A DNA stretch of 50,949 bases from NCBI GenBank assembly GCA_015075325.1, contig JABTUP010000022.1, positions 1 to 50,949 on the forward strand, read 5' to 3'. How positions within the stretch are numbered: position 1 is the first letter of the stretch; every line of letters begins with the position of its first letter. This stretch comes from Flavobacteriales bacterium. Its GTDB lineage: Bacteria > Bacteroidota > Bacteroidia > Flavobacteriales_E > Vicingaceae. This document shows, one piece after another, positions 29,843-40,458 of this stretch. The notes under the pieces are model-generated. The model worked only from the letters and a program-made list of their open reading frames with translations. It was not told where the DNA came from and ran no database searches. A program made the translations under genes and the position numbers.

Positions 29843-31570
29843 ATGAAAACTATTTTAAAATACATCTTTGTTTCAATTATAGGATTGAGCTTTTACTCTT
29901 GTGGAGAAGATGAAAATAATCAGGAGAATACTAATACAGAATCACTTTTTGGCGATACGCTTAAAATTGCTTTAAACCAAGATATTAAAGAACTTGACCC
30001 TATTAGAATGGTTGATGGTTATTCGGTTCAAATTGTTGGTCAGATTTTTGAAGGTTTGGTTAAATTTAATGCTAAAGATTTAAGCATAGAACCGCTTTTA
30101 GCAGAAAGTTGGACAATAGATGAAAGTGGATTGGTTTACACTTTTAAACTGAAAAAGGGAGTTTATTTTCACGATAATAAATGTTTTGACGCTGGAAAAG
30201 GAAGAGAACTTAAAGCGAATGATGTGTTTTTTTCTATAAATAGAGCTTGTAACAATCCAACAGCAAATTATGCTTACAACCTTTTAAAAAACAAATTAAA
30301 TGGGGCAAAAGAATGTTACGAAAGTGAAGCAATTAATGAAGTTTCTGGAGTAAAAGTTATCGACGATTACTCGGTAAGTTTTACTTTATCAAAGCCTTCA
30401 TCTAATTTTTTACAAACATTAGCAACTTCTAGTTTAGCAATAATACCTGAGGAAGCAACCAAATCAGAAAAACTTACTATTGTTGGAACAGGTCCTTTTG
30501 TTTTCGACAACAACTCTATTAAAGAGAACATTATAACTTTAAAAAGAAATAATAATTATCACATTGGCGACGAAAAAGGAAATAAATTACCTTATTTGGA
30601 TGCAGTTGCGTTTCACATTATTCCTAAAAGTCAGGATAGACTTGAGCAATTCCAAAATAAAAAAATAGACATAATTGTTGATTTGCCTTCAGCCTCAATT
30701 AAAGATGTTGTTGAAAACCAAATAGCTGATTTTGAATCGAAACCACCAAAATTTGTTTTGGGAAGATACCCTGAACTAGTTTCTACCTATTTAGAATTCA
30801 ATACAAAGGTTGAACCATTTAAAAATGTAAAAGTTAGAAAAGCCATTGCAATGGCGATTGATAAAGTAAAAATTGTAGATGTTGTGCTTAATGGCGAAGC
30901 ATACGGCCCAGCATTAAATGGTATTGTTCCTCCTGCAATTAATAATTACGACTATGCATCAGTTATTGGTATCGAACACAATATTGAAAAAGCAAAAAAA
31001 CTTCTTGCAGAAGCAGGATTTAAAGATGGCGAAGGATTACCTTTAATCAAGTTCTTTATTGGCGGTGATGAAAATCAATTGTTACGAGTTGCTCTTGAAA
31101 TTCAGAAACAACTTTTAACAGAATTGAACATTAATACAGAAATAGTTAAGGTTACATTTGCTGAAAAATTAGCGATGGATCAAATGGCACAAGGCAGTAT
31201 GGGAATTTCAGCTTGGCTTGCCGATTTTCCAACTGCTGATAATTTTTTAAATATTGGATATGGAGGTTATGTTCCAGCTACACTTGAATTGCCTTCGTTC
31301 CCCAACTCATCACGATTTGAAAATAGTGAATTCGACTCTTACTTTGAACAAGCAATTTCTACAATTGATGAAAAAAAGAGAAATGAATTAATATTAAAAG
31401 CCGAACAAATATTAATTAATGAAGCTCCAATTGTTCCGTTGTGGTATAATGAAAACTATCGATTGTTTCAATCAAATGTAGTTGATTATCAGCCTAATGT
31501 TATGCATCTTCACTATCTCGAAAGAGTAAGAAAAATTGCCCCTAAAAAACAAGATCAAGAGTTAAAATAA
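29843..31570 (+). CDS. Oligopeptide-type ABC substrate-binding lipoprotein (SBP_bac_5)
   Basis: Lipoprotein of 575 aa; the start at 29843 is chosen because the promoter overlaps the upstream codons. Signal ends at FYSC (lipidated Cys). LKIALNQDIKELDPIRMVDG, LAESWTIDESGLVYTFKLKKGVYFHDN, KVRKAIAMAIDKVKIV and PIVPLWYNENYRLF are typical of the DppA/OppA family. In the window it has no ABC permease or ATPase genes, so it is an orphan component; its substrate may be peptides or another solute. The RND exporter gene follows 100 nt later. Confidence 0.88.
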   Translation: MKTILKYIFVSIIGLSFYSCGEDENNQENTNTESLFGDTLKIALNQDIKELDPIRMVDGYSVQIVGQIFEGLVKFNAKDLSIEPLLAESWTIDESGLVYTFKLKKGVYFHDNKCFDAGKGRELKANDVFFSINRACNNPTANYAYNLLKNKLNGAKECYESEAINEVSGVKVIDDYSVSFTLSKPSSNFLQTLATSSLAIIPEEATKSEKLTIVGTGPFVFDNNSIKENIITLKRNNNYHIGDEKGNKLPYLDAVAFHIIPKSQDRLEQFQNKKIDIIVDLPSASIKDVVENQIADFESKPPKFVLGRYPELVSTYLEFNTKVEPFKNVKVRKAIAMAIDKVKIVDVVLNGEAYGPALNGIVPPAINNYDYASVIGIEHNIEKAKKLLAEAGFKDGEGLPLIKFFIGGDENQLLRVALEIQKQLLTELNINTEIVKVTFAEKLAMDQMAQGSMGISAWLADFPTADNFLNIGYGGYVPATLELPSFPNSSRFENSEFDSYFEQAISTIDEKKRNELILKAEQILINEAPIVPLWYNENYRLFQSNVVDYQPNVMHLHYLERVRKIAPKKQDQELK

Positions 31571-31669
31571 TTTGTATTTAGTTAATTGCTCAAATATCTT
31601 TTGAAATATGGGGAAACCTTTATTTATTTAGGATATTTGTTAATTGATTTTTAAAACAAGTAATGTCAT

Positions 31670-34126
31670 ATGTGGTTTAACCTATCCAAAATTATTCTTA
31701 AAAACAGATTAGCATTTCTTATTGTAATTGGAATAATAACCTTGGTAATGGGGTTTTTAGCTCAAAATGTTAGGATGAGCTACCAAATGGCTCAAATGTT
31801 ACCCAAAACAGACTCTACTTATATTGATTATGAAAATTTTAAAAATACTTTTGGAACAGACGGAAGTGTTGTTGTTATTGGTATAAAAAACAAAGACCTA
31901 TTTGAGATAAATAATTTTAATGCTTGGTACGATTTAACACATAACCTTAAAAGTATTAAGGTTCCATTTAAAAAGGATAAAAAAGAAATAGTGGTTAATG
32001 GAGTTACCGAAGCACTTTCCATTGCAAATGCGTACACACTTACAAGAAACGAAGAAGAAAAACAATTCGACTTACAACAACTCGTTACCAAGAAACCATC
32101 AACACAACTAGAAGTTGATTCATTAAAAGCAGTTTTATTAAGCTATCCTTTTTATGAGGGTTTTTTGTATTCTGATTCTACTCAGGCCACTTTAATTGCT
32201 GTAACTTTAAACAGAGAAGTTCTCGATTCTAAATATAGAAAAGGATTATTTACTGCTATTGACAATCTGTTAGGGAAATTTGAAGAAACAACAGGTATTA
32301 AAATTCATAAATCTGGATTGCCTTATATAAGAGCAAACTCCTCAACAAAAATTGCTAATGAAATTAAAATATTTTTGTTTTTATCAATCCTAATAACAGC
32401 ATTTATATTATACCTGTTTTTTAGGTCATTTAAAGCAACAATGTACTCTTTGCTTGTAGTTTGTATTGGTGTAATTTGGTCGTTAGGAATTCTTGTTTTA
32501 TTTAATTTTGAAATAACCATTTTAACAGGATTAATTCCTCCCCTTATTATTGTAATTGGTATTCCCAATTGTATTTTTCTTTTAAATAAATACCATGCTG
32601 AATTTAAAAAACATGGAAACCAAATCAAATCACTAAGTCGTGTTATCCAAAAAACAGGAAATGCTATTTTCTTAACTAATACTACCACTGCTGTTGGATT
32701 TGCTACATTTATTTTTACCAAGAGTTCGATTCTTGTTGAATTTGGTATTGTTGCGGCAATAGATATTGTTTTGGTGTTTGTGTTGTCTATTCTTTTAATA
32801 CCTATCATTTTTAGTTTCTTAGAAGAACCAAAAACAAAGCATACTAAGCATTTGGAAAATAAGCTGATGGAAAAATTAGTTGAAAAACTAATTAATTTAG
32901 TTACTTATCATAGAAAAAAAATATACCTAGCAACTGTTTTGGTAGTGGCATTTGGCTTTTATGGAATATCGTTAATTACTACCACAGGAAATATTGTTGA
33001 TGATTTGCCAAAAGACGACCCCATTGTAACCGATTTGAAATTTTTTGAAGAAAATTTTAAAGGAGTAATGCCTTTTGAAGTTATTATTGATACTAAAAAG
33101 AAAAATGGAGTTTTTGCTGATAATGCCAAAACATTATATAAAATTAAAAAACTACAAAAAGAATTAGCTGCATACAACGAATTTTCAGATCCACTTTCAG
33201 TTGTAGAAGCTATACAGTTTTCTTACCAAGCATATAAAAAAGGTAACCCTAAGTTTTATATTTTACCTCCAGCGACAGAACTTAATAAACTGAAAGAGTA
33301 CATCTCTAAAGATTCTACTAGAAAAGATTTTTCTTCTTTTATAGATAAAGACAATCAAATAACACGTGTAAGCTTCCAAATGGCAGATATCGGGTCTCAA
33401 GAATTAGAGGTTTTGTTAGCTGAAATTAAACCAAAAATCGATTCAATTTTTAGTCCTCATGAATACAATATTACGCTGACAGGAACAAGTGTCGCCTTTT
33501 TAAAAGGCACTAATTATTTGGTGGAAAATTTATTTACTAGCTTGGCATTAGCAATTGTATTAATTGCATCCATCATGTCGGTATTGTTTTCTTCTATCAG
33601 AATGGTTGTTGTTTCACTTATTCCTAACTTAATACCATTAATTACAACAGCGGCATTAATGGGATATATTGGAATACCTATAAAACCATCAACAATATTA
33701 ATTTTTAGTATAGCTTTTGGAATTTCTGTCGACGATACTATACATTTTTTAGCAAAATATCGACAAGAATTGAAATTACATAAAGTTGGAATTAAAAAAT
33801 CTGTTCTTGCAGCACTTCGTGAAACAGGCGTTAGTATGATTTACACCTCAACGATATTGTTTTTTGGATTTGGAGTTTTTACCGTTTCAAGTTTTGGGGG
33901 TACTGTAGCTTTAGGGTTTTTGGTGTCTTTTACCTTAATGATAGCTATTTTAGCTGATTTAATACTTTTACCCTCATTATTATTATCTTTGGATAAAGCT
34001 TTAACTACTAAAGCATTTAAAAAAGAACCATTGTTTGAAATTTATGATGAAGAAGAAGATATTGAACTTGATGATTTAGAAGTTAAACCAATTGTTCGTC
34101 AACAAACAGAAGATATTGAAAAATAA
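31670..34126 (+). CDS. RND/MMPL-family transporter
   Basis: Inner-membrane protein of 818 aa with a duplicated layout: one membrane helix (about 12-31), a large periplasmic domain, five helices (about 230-390), then the same again (helix about 418, domain, helices about 640-790). GISVDDTIHFLAKYRQE near the second bundle is the characteristic proton-relay motif of MMPL/hydrophobe exporters. The acidic C-terminal tail (EIYDEEEDIELDD) is unusual. Single-gene RND proteins of this type move lipids, hopanoids or sterol-like molecules; the substrate here is unknown. It ends 21 nt before rmlA. Confidence 0.85.
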   Translation: MWFNLSKIILKNRLAFLIVIGIITLVMGFLAQNVRMSYQMAQMLPKTDSTYIDYENFKNTFGTDGSVVVIGIKNKDLFEINNFNAWYDLTHNLKSIKVPFKKDKKEIVVNGVTEALSIANAYTLTRNEEEKQFDLQQLVTKKPSTQLEVDSLKAVLLSYPFYEGFLYSDSTQATLIAVTLNREVLDSKYRKGLFTAIDNLLGKFEETTGIKIHKSGLPYIRANSSTKIANEIKIFLFLSILITAFILYLFFRSFKATMYSLLVVCIGVIWSLGILVLFNFEITILTGLIPPLIIVIGIPNCIFLLNKYHAEFKKHGNQIKSLSRVIQKTGNAIFLTNTTTAVGFATFIFTKSSILVEFGIVAAIDIVLVFVLSILLIPIIFSFLEEPKTKHTKHLENKLMEKLVEKLINLVTYHRKKIYLATVLVVAFGFYGISLITTTGNIVDDLPKDDPIVTDLKFFEENFKGVMPFEVIIDTKKKNGVFADNAKTLYKIKKLQKELAAYNEFSDPLSVVEAIQFSYQAYKKGNPKFYILPPATELNKLKEYISKDSTRKDFSSFIDKDNQITRVSFQMADIGSQELEVLLAEIKPKIDSIFSPHEYNITLTGTSVAFLKGTNYLVENLFTSLALAIVLIASIMSVLFSSIRMVVVSLIPNLIPLITTAALMGYIGIPIKPSTILIFSIAFGISVDDTIHFLAKYRQELKLHKVGIKKSVLAALRETGVSMIYTSTILFFGFGVFTVSSFGGTVALGFLVSFTLMIAILADLILLPSLLLSLDKALTTKAFKKEPLFEIYDEEEDIELDDLEVKPIVRQQTEDIEK

Positions 34127-34147
34127 AACCGATAATACTACTCAAAA

Positions 34148-35014
34148 ATGAAAGGAATTGTTTTAGCTGGAGGCTCTGGAACTCGTTTACACCCATTAAC
34201 ACTTGCCGTTAGTAAACAACTAATGCCTATTTACGATAAGCCGATGATTTATTACCCTTTATCTGTTTTAATGAGTGCGGGAATTAATGATATTTTGATT
34301 ATTACTACTCCTCACGATAACCCCAGTTTTAAGACACTCTTAGGCGACGGAACTCAATTTGGATGCAAATTTACTTATGCAATTCAAGAAGTTCCAAATG
34401 GTTTAGCTCAAGCCTTTGTTATTGGAGAAGAGTTTATTGGAAACGACAAAGTTGCTTTAATTTTAGGAGATAACATTTTCTACGGAACAGGTATGGAAGA
34501 ACTCTTGATGCAAAAAACAAATCCCGATGGAGGAGTTGTATTTGCCTATCATGTTTCTGACCCAGAAAGATATGGTGTGGTTGAATTTGATAAAAATCGT
34601 AAAGTAATGTCTATTGAAGAAAAACCTGAAAATCCAAAATCAAATTATGCCGTACCTGGTTTGTATTTTTATAATAACGATGTAGTAAAGATTGCTAAAG
34701 AACTAAAGCCAAGTAAACGAGGTGAATATGAAATTACTGATATAAACAAAGCTTATCTTGAAAAAGGTAAACTTGAAGTAGGTATTCTTGATAGAGGAAC
34801 TGCTTGGTTAGACACAGGAACTCATGCTTCTTTAATGCAAGCAGGGCAATATGTTCAAGTTATCGAAGAACGTCAAGGGTTAAAAATAGGCTGCTTAGAA
34901 GAAATTGCTTATCGAAAAGGTTTTATTTCAAAACAACAATTGCAAAAATTAGCAGAACCTTTAATTAAAAGTGGCTACGGTATTTACTTAATGAATATTT
35001 CAAATGAAGAATAA
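34148..35014 (+). CDS. rmlA: Glucose-1-phosphate thymidylyltransferase
   Basis: Enzyme of 288 aa that activates glucose 1-phosphate with dTTP, the first step to dTDP-rhamnose and related sugars. [31 protein letters not shown] and GDNIFYGTG are diagnostic. The last 11 nt overlap the start of the epimerase gene, so both are translated together. The usual rmlB, rmlC and rmlD partners are not visible in the window. Confidence 0.95.
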   Translation: MKGIVLAGGSGTRLHPLTLAVSKQLMPIYDKPMIYYPLSVLMSAGINDILIITTPHDNPSFKTLLGDGTQFGCKFTYAIQEVPNGLAQAFVIGEEFIGNDKVALILGDNIFYGTGMEELLMQKTNPDGGVVFAYHVSDPERYGVVEFDKNRKVMSIEEKPENPKSNYAVPGLYFYNNDVVKIAKELKPSKRGEYEITDINKAYLEKGKLEVGILDRGTAWLDTGTHASLMQAGQYVQVIEERQGLKIGCLEEIAYRKGFISKQQLQKLAEPLIKSGYGIYLMNISNEE

Positions 35015-35951
35015 ACAAACCATTTTAGTTACTGGAGGGTCAGGATTTATTGGTAGTTCACTTGTTGAAAGACTTATTGAAAATAAAAATAATTTTGTTG
35101 TTGTTGTTGATAACTTACAAACTGGAGATAAAAACAAACTACCTAAAGCACCTCACGATAATTTAAAATTTATTCAGTGTGATGTAAACATCATCTCCGA
35201 AATAACTAGTGTTTTTCATACCTTTTCATTCGATTACGTTTTTCATTATGCTGCTTTAGTTGGTGTAAAAAGAACATTAGACAATCCTATTAAAGTATTG
35301 AATGATATTACAGGAATCAAAAATATTCTTGAACTATCAAAAAATACTGGTGTAAAGCGTATCATGTATGCTTCTTCTTCAGAAGTTTATGGCGAACCTG
35401 TTGAATATCCTCAACACGAAGAAACCACACCATTAAACTCTCGTTTGCCATACGCTATTGTTAAAAATGTTGGCGAAGCATTCCTGAAATCATACAAACA
35501 AGAATATGGTTTGGATTACACCATATTTAGGTTCTTTAATACTTATGGACCAAAACAAAGCAAAGATTTTGTTATCTCTAAATTTATAAATGCAGCACTA
35601 AACAACAAAGAAATTACCATTTATGGTGAGGGTAACCAAACTCGAACATTTTGCTTTGTGAAAAACAATGTGGAAGCATGTGTTGCAGCTGCTTTCTCTC
35701 CAGAATATGCAAACAAAACATTAAACATCGGAAATAATATTGAAACTTCTATTTTAGATTTAGCTAAGTTAATTATCAAATTAACCAACTCTCAATCTAA
35801 ACTCAAATTTTTGCCTCCTTTGGCTGAAGGCGACATGACTCGAAGACATCCTGATATTACCAATATGAAAAAATTGCTAAACAACAAGCCTTTAATCAGC
35901 TTGGAAGATGGAATTAATATCATTTTAAAAGACCCTTCATTTATTATTTAG
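35004..35951 (+). CDS. NAD-dependent sugar-nucleotide epimerase/dehydratase
   Basis: Extended short-chain dehydrogenase of 315 aa. [16 protein letters not shown] binds [13 protein letters not shown] carries the catalytic Ser and YAIVK is the YxxxK catalytic pair. It overlaps rmlA by 11 nt, so it probably acts on a nucleotide sugar from that pathway, but the exact reaction (4-epimerase, 4,6-dehydratase or decarboxylase) cannot be told. The N-terminal residues fit an ATG start with no leader. Confidence 0.85.
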   Translation: MKNKQTILVTGGSGFIGSSLVERLIENKNNFVVVVDNLQTGDKNKLPKAPHDNLKFIQCDVNIISEITSVFHTFSFDYVFHYAALVGVKRTLDNPIKVLNDITGIKNILELSKNTGVKRIMYASSSEVYGEPVEYPQHEETTPLNSRLPYAIVKNVGEAFLKSYKQEYGLDYTIFRFFNTYGPKQSKDFVISKFINAALNNKEITIYGEGNQTRTFCFVKNNVEACVAAAFSPEYANKTLNIGNNIETSILDLAKLIIKLTNSQSKLKFLPPLAEGDMTRRHPDITNMKKLLNNKPLISLEDGINIILKDPSFII

Positions 35952-35954
35952 TAA

Positions 35955-36932
35955 ATGCAAAAAATTCAGGACTACATTTTATTAATAAACAAAGAGTTAT
36001 CTTCTATTGATTATAGTAATAAAGAGCCAAAAGAACTCTATTTACCTATAAAATATTCGTTAGAATTAGGTGGGAAAAGACTGCGTCCTGCATTGCTTTT
36101 ATTAGCAAATGATTTGTTTGGAGGGAAAACGGAAGAAGCTATAAATGCTGCATTGGCTATTGAAATTTTTCACAATTTTACATTACTCCATGATGATATT
36201 ATGGACAATGCTCCTCTTCGTCGAAACCAACCAACAGTATTTAAAAAATGGAACGCCAATATTGCCATCCTTTCGGGCGATGTAATGTTTGTAGAGTCAA
36301 TTCAATTTTTAGCAAAATCTAATCCAAAATACTTATCAGAAATTCTAAACATATTTAATTTAACTGCCATAGAAGTGTGCGAAGGACAGCAGTTAGACAT
36401 GAATTTTGAAACTTTAGATACCGTAAGTATTGATGATTATCTTAATATGATTGAACTTAAAACGGCTGTTTTATTAGCTTCTAGTTTAAAAATTGGAGCT
36501 ATTTTAGCCGATGCATCAAAAGAAGACGCCAATCATATTTACGAATTTGGTAAAAACCTAGGTGTTGCATTTCAGTTGATGGATGATATTTTAGACCTTT
36601 ATGGGAATCCAGAAAAATTTGGGAAACAAATTGGTGGAGATGTAATAGCCAACAAAAAAACCTATTTGCTGTTGAAAGCAAAAGAATTAGCAAAAGACAA
36701 CCTTAAAAAAGAGCTTGATTTTTGTTTGACTTCTGCTGTTTTAGACAAAGAAACTAAAGTAAAAAGAGTTGCTAAAATTTTTGATTCGCTTAAAATTAAA
36801 CAACGAGCAGAAGAAGAAATGAATTTGTTTTACAACTCGGCTTTAGCTCATTTAGACTCTGTAAATGCTCCACAAGAAAAGAAAAAAATATTTGAAGATT
36901 TTGCGAAAGCTTTAATGAATCGTGAAAGTTAA
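35955..36932 (+). CDS. Polyprenyl synthetase
   Basis: Trans-isoprenyl diphosphate synthase of 325 aa. LGGKRLRPALLLLA is the N-terminal motif, LLHDDIMDNAPLRR the first Asp-rich motif (D80, D81, D84) and QLMDDILDLYG the second. Length and motifs fit geranylgeranyl or longer chain synthases that feed quinone or other prenyl lipids. It starts 3 nt after the epimerase stop, so it shares the rmlA transcript even though the pathways are distinct. Chain length cannot be deduced from the sequence alone. Confidence 0.92.
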   Translation: MQKIQDYILLINKELSSIDYSNKEPKELYLPIKYSLELGGKRLRPALLLLANDLFGGKTEEAINAALAIEIFHNFTLLHDDIMDNAPLRRNQPTVFKKWNANIAILSGDVMFVESIQFLAKSNPKYLSEILNIFNLTAIEVCEGQQLDMNFETLDTVSIDDYLNMIELKTAVLLASSLKIGAILADASKEDANHIYEFGKNLGVAFQLMDDILDLYGNPEKFGKQIGGDVIANKKTYLLLKAKELAKDNLKKELDFCLTSAVLDKETKVKRVAKIFDSLKIKQRAEEEMNLFYNSALAHLDSVNAPQEKKKIFEDFAKALMNRES

Positions 36933-37022
36933 TGATGTGATGAGTGTTGAGTAATGGGTGAAGAGAATTTATGACAGACAATATTACACTTTTATACGAA
37001 AACTGTAAACTGAATACTAAAA

Positions 37023-37385
37023 ATGAATAAACCCATTCCCACTTTAAGCGAACTTTATCCCTACTACAACCGACAAGACTTAATCGAAAAAGTAGTAGCC
37101 CAAATTGCCAAAGATTTTAATTGGTTTAACCTATCAGTAACTTTTACAGGAAAAGACCTCACTCCCTATCAAGAACTCTTTAATCAAATTTTACCCATGG
37201 TTGACGAAATGCTAAACGACGACTACAACAAATTGCAATCATTGCTTTACAGAATTGATATTGATTCGGATTTCCTGAACCGAAAACTTAGAGAAAATCC
37301 TCACACCGATACCGACGAAGTAATTACCGACCTTATTATTAAAAGAGAATTACAAAAAGTAATTATTAGGGAATTGTATAAATAA
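37023..37385 (+). CDS. Conserved small protein of unknown function
   Basis: Soluble protein of 120 aa, mostly helical (LYPYYNRQDLIEKVVAQIAK, PYQELFNQILPMVDEML), with no signal peptide or known motif. It lies 90 nt after the polyprenyl synthase gene and is followed at once by a perfect stem-loop terminator, so it closes this group. Similar short proteins occur across Bacteroidota, but I cannot attach a function. Confidence 0.7.
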   Translation: MNKPIPTLSELYPYYNRQDLIEKVVAQIAKDFNWFNLSVTFTGKDLTPYQELFNQILPMVDEMLNDDYNKLQSLLYRIDIDSDFLNRKLRENPHTDTDEVITDLIIKRELQKVIIRELYK

Positions 37386-37413
37386 AAAGAGGCGAACAAT
37401 TGTTCGCCTCTTT
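37386..37413. terminator. Perfect 28-nt palindromic terminator
   Basis: AAAGAGGCGAACAATTGTTC and its complement form a perfect palindrome at 37386-37413 with A/T flanks, between convergent genes. It probably terminates transcription from both sides. Confidence 0.88.
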
Positions 37414-37431
37414 AGTTTAAAGCACTATTTA

Positions 37432-38010
37432 TTAATGAATATGAAAATCGAATACCACCTCCACATCAGTATCTCCTGGTGCACAAGTGCCATCTTTTAT
37501 ACCTGGTTGATGTTTTAAAACAACCGTTACAGTCCCTGATGATGGTAAACCGGTTGACCAAAACGAGTGTACTCCTAATTCGTAGGTACCATCCGAATCG
37601 GTTCTGGTAATCGATAAATTTGCTCCAGAAAGATTATAACAAATAAGATGTTCGTTAGCCTCCGCTACAACTTCCTGTGTAATATCCTCAGCAGGAGTTT
37701 TTGATTCGTCTAAAAACTGAATTGTTACATTGTAATATTTATTAGAATCTAGATGAATCTCTTCATGAATAGTTGGTGCATTTCCTCCATCACCATCAGG
37801 GTCAGCAAAAGTTACCGTAAATGGAGCAACAATCCCTGTTGTATCAGTAAAAGTTAATACAATGGTTGTTATTAATTCTTCTTCGTTTGGTGGAGGAGTG
37901 TTTCCATCCGGATTACTTGGAGTAGGCGTTTTATCGTCTTTTTTACATGAAAATACTACTAATGATAACATTAAAATAGTAAAGATTGATTTTATTGAAT
38001 TTTTACTCAT
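37432..38010 (-). CDS. Lipoprotein of a metal-type TonB cassette
   Basis: Lipoprotein of 192 aa; the ATG at 38010 is chosen because it gives a clean signal (SIFTILMLSLVVFSCKKDD). After a Pro/Asn-rich linker (TPTPSNPDGNTPPPNEEE) the mature domain is beta-rich and hydrophilic, with acidic stretches (ADPDGDGGNAP, HEEIHLDSN) and ends FDFHIH. It lies 44 nt after the ZnuD-like receptor and shares its strand, so it may be a surface-exposed or periplasmic partner binding metal. That role is a guess from context. Confidence 0.65.
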   Translation of the reverse strand: MSKNSIKSIFTILMLSLVVFSCKKDDKTPTPSNPDGNTPPPNEEELITTIVLTFTDTTGIVAPFTVTFADPDGDGGNAPTIHEEIHLDSNKYYNVTIQFLDESKTPAEDITQEVVAEANEHLICYNLSGANLSITRTDSDGTYELGVHSFWSTGLPSSGTVTVVLKHQPGIKDGTCAPGDTDVEVVFDFHIH

Positions 38011-38054
38011 GATTTCTAGATTGTTTTTTATTGAATTCGTGAATACTGCGTATT

Positions 38055-40394
38055 TCATTTTTTTGAATTTAAGTTAAATGGAATATTAATTTTAATTGAA
38101 TAATTTCTGCCCATTTCATCAGCAAAATACCTGAAACGATTCAAGTAATCGCGGTAAGTTGTGTTTAATAGGTTGTTGATTTCAAAATCAACAGCTATTT
38201 TTTGATTTGCTATTGGAATTTTTATTCCTGTTTGAACATTTAATAAGGTATAACCCGCAGGAGGATTGGTATAATCGCTATTGGCAGGAACTCTAGTTTG
38301 CGTAAATACATTTCCAATCGATATTCCTAAATAAGCTTCCTGTAAAGTTTTTAGCTTAGGTAGTTCTAGCGTTAATCCATTCTCCAATCGGTCGGCAGGC
38401 ATACCAACCAACCAATCTTTGGTTTGTTGATTAAATGCTCTCAAAACAGCTGCTTTACCAGTCCATGTAAGATTTTTCATTAACTTGTAACTTGCTTTAA
38501 AATCTAAACCTTTTAAAACAGCATCAACTTGTTTATAATTGAATGTTGGAAAAGCACCTCGAATGGTTAATGTTGCTGGTAAAGTTGGAGCTAAATAGAT
38601 AAAGTTATTGATGAAATTGTAGTACCCTTCTGCCTGAATCACCAACTTATCTTTTGCATACTCCAACGAAAGCGTTGAATTGTAAGCATTTTCAGCAACC
38701 AAATTGGTGTCGCCATATTCTACTGCTGCAGCTCCATGATGTAAACCATCGCTAAACAATTCACTTACACTTGGTGGTCGCCATGCAGAACCTATATTTG
38801 CACGAATGGTGAAATATGAAGTTAACTTATAAATTGCACCAATGCTTGCAGTATAATTTTGGTATTCAAACTCAGGAGAATTCCATTGTTTATTTTTCCA
38901 AACATAAGCCTGCTGATAAATATAATCGTAACGAATACCAGCTTCCAACTCTAATTTTGCATTGTCACTTCGCCATTTTTCGATAAAAAATGCACCATAA
39001 CCGTACTTCACAAAGGCAGGAATAAATTGTCTTCCACTAATAGTATTAGCTTGATTAATTGCACTTACACCAACAATACTTTTAAACGATTTCACCCTAT
39101 TTTGCTCCCAAATTAAATCGCCCGTATGAGTTGTAATGGTAAATTGTAGCTCAGGTAAATTTAATGCAGCCAAACTATCCTTTCGCGGACGATGCTTATC
39201 GTACTCACTTCTATAGTTGTATTGGCGAGCATAAACCAAATTTAGTTTTCCTGCATCACCTGTAAACCAATATGCTTTGGCTTTAAACAACTCGTGTTCG
39301 ATATGCTGAAAAGGTCTGTCAATATCATAAGTAAAATCAGTCAATTCTAGAGGAACATCAGAAGCAATGGCTTTTTTTAAATCGGTTAAATTGCCAATAT
39401 GTGCAGCAGAGAAAATGCCAATATCAGAATTAAATTGACTGTAAAACAATTCTAAACCATATTTTGGTTGATTAAAACCTAATGCCCAAGAAAAATTCTG
39501 TTCTTTCACTCCAGTATTCTTCATAAAGTAATCAGGTGTATGAATATTACCTGATTGTTTGGTTGTTCCCTGCACCCTCCAACTTAAGCCTTTTAGTTTA
39601 CCAATATTACCTTCGAGCATTGCCGAGGCAACTCCACTTTTTCCGTTAGAAGCTCCAACAGTATTTAATTCGCCGTTTATTCCTGCCGAATCTCTTAATT
39701 GATGAGGTTCAACCAACACCACTCCTGCAATGGCATTTGCTCCATAACGAATGCTTTCGGCTCCTTTAATTACACTAATGTTTTTAGCTATAAAAGGATC
39801 AATTTCGGGAGCATGTTCACTGCCCCATTGCTGCCCTTCTTGTCGGATTCCATTATTTAAAATCAATACTCTATCGCTATGCAAACCATGAATTACAGGT
39901 TTCGAAACATTATTTCCAGTATTTAATGAAGTAACGCCAGGTATCGATTTTAAACTCTCTCCCAACGATTTTCCTCTCGATTGGTTTAATTCTCGAATAG
40001 ACAATTCCTTTTTAGGTACAGTTTTTTCTTCGACAAACGCATCTTCAATCAACGAAAACGACTGTAATTCTTCAGTATGGTGTTCGGGATAAAAATTATG
40101 TTTTACACTTTTTGTAATGGTTATAATTTCTGTAAGTTCATCACACCCTAAATGATTGCAAACCAAAGTATAGGTTCCCGGACAAAGGTTTTCTATCAGA
40201 TAATTCCCTTTTTCGTCAGAAACAGCACCTCTTTCTAACTCTTTAATGTATATTGTTGCAAACATTAAAGGAGAGTTGTCGTGCTCATCTATTACTTTGC
40301 CTGATAGCGTAATATTGCAATTGATTTGTTGGGCAAAAACTTTTAACTGACTTGAAACTATAACTAAAACAAAAAATAAACTTTTGTTTAGCAT
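38055..40394 (-). CDS. ZnuD-like TonB-dependent receptor
   Basis: Outer-membrane protein of 779 aa with signal peptide (KSLFFVLVIVSSQLKVFAQ), a carboxypeptidase-like domain (about 25-105: GKVIDEHDNSPLMFATIYIK), a plug (about 120-235, with GLHSDRVLILNNGIRQEGQQ and VIKGAESIRYGANAIAGVV) and a barrel ending YSIKINIPFN. The segment QQWGSEHAPEIDPFIAK and the RYGANAIAG plug are typical of receptors of the ZnuD/FrpB-like group for zinc or similar metals. It lies between the His-rich exported protein and the lipoprotein. The metal is not proven. Confidence 0.87.
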   Translation of the reverse strand: MLNKSLFFVLVIVSSQLKVFAQQINCNITLSGKVIDEHDNSPLMFATIYIKELERGAVSDEKGNYLIENLCPGTYTLVCNHLGCDELTEIITITKSVKHNFYPEHHTEELQSFSLIEDAFVEEKTVPKKELSIRELNQSRGKSLGESLKSIPGVTSLNTGNNVSKPVIHGLHSDRVLILNNGIRQEGQQWGSEHAPEIDPFIAKNISVIKGAESIRYGANAIAGVVLVEPHQLRDSAGINGELNTVGASNGKSGVASAMLEGNIGKLKGLSWRVQGTTKQSGNIHTPDYFMKNTGVKEQNFSWALGFNQPKYGLELFYSQFNSDIGIFSAAHIGNLTDLKKAIASDVPLELTDFTYDIDRPFQHIEHELFKAKAYWFTGDAGKLNLVYARQYNYRSEYDKHRPRKDSLAALNLPELQFTITTHTGDLIWEQNRVKSFKSIVGVSAINQANTISGRQFIPAFVKYGYGAFFIEKWRSDNAKLELEAGIRYDYIYQQAYVWKNKQWNSPEFEYQNYTASIGAIYKLTSYFTIRANIGSAWRPPSVSELFSDGLHHGAAAVEYGDTNLVAENAYNSTLSLEYAKDKLVIQAEGYYNFINNFIYLAPTLPATLTIRGAFPTFNYKQVDAVLKGLDFKASYKLMKNLTWTGKAAVLRAFNQQTKDWLVGMPADRLENGLTLELPKLKTLQEAYLGISIGNVFTQTRVPANSDYTNPPAGYTLLNVQTGIKIPIANQKIAVDFEINNLLNTTYRDYLNRFRYFADEMGRNYSIKINIPFNLNSKK

Positions 40395-40458
40395 GTTGTT
40401 TGTTTTAATATTATTGTTGAAGATGAAAATCTTCTTTTTTTGTTAAAAAAAAATAATA

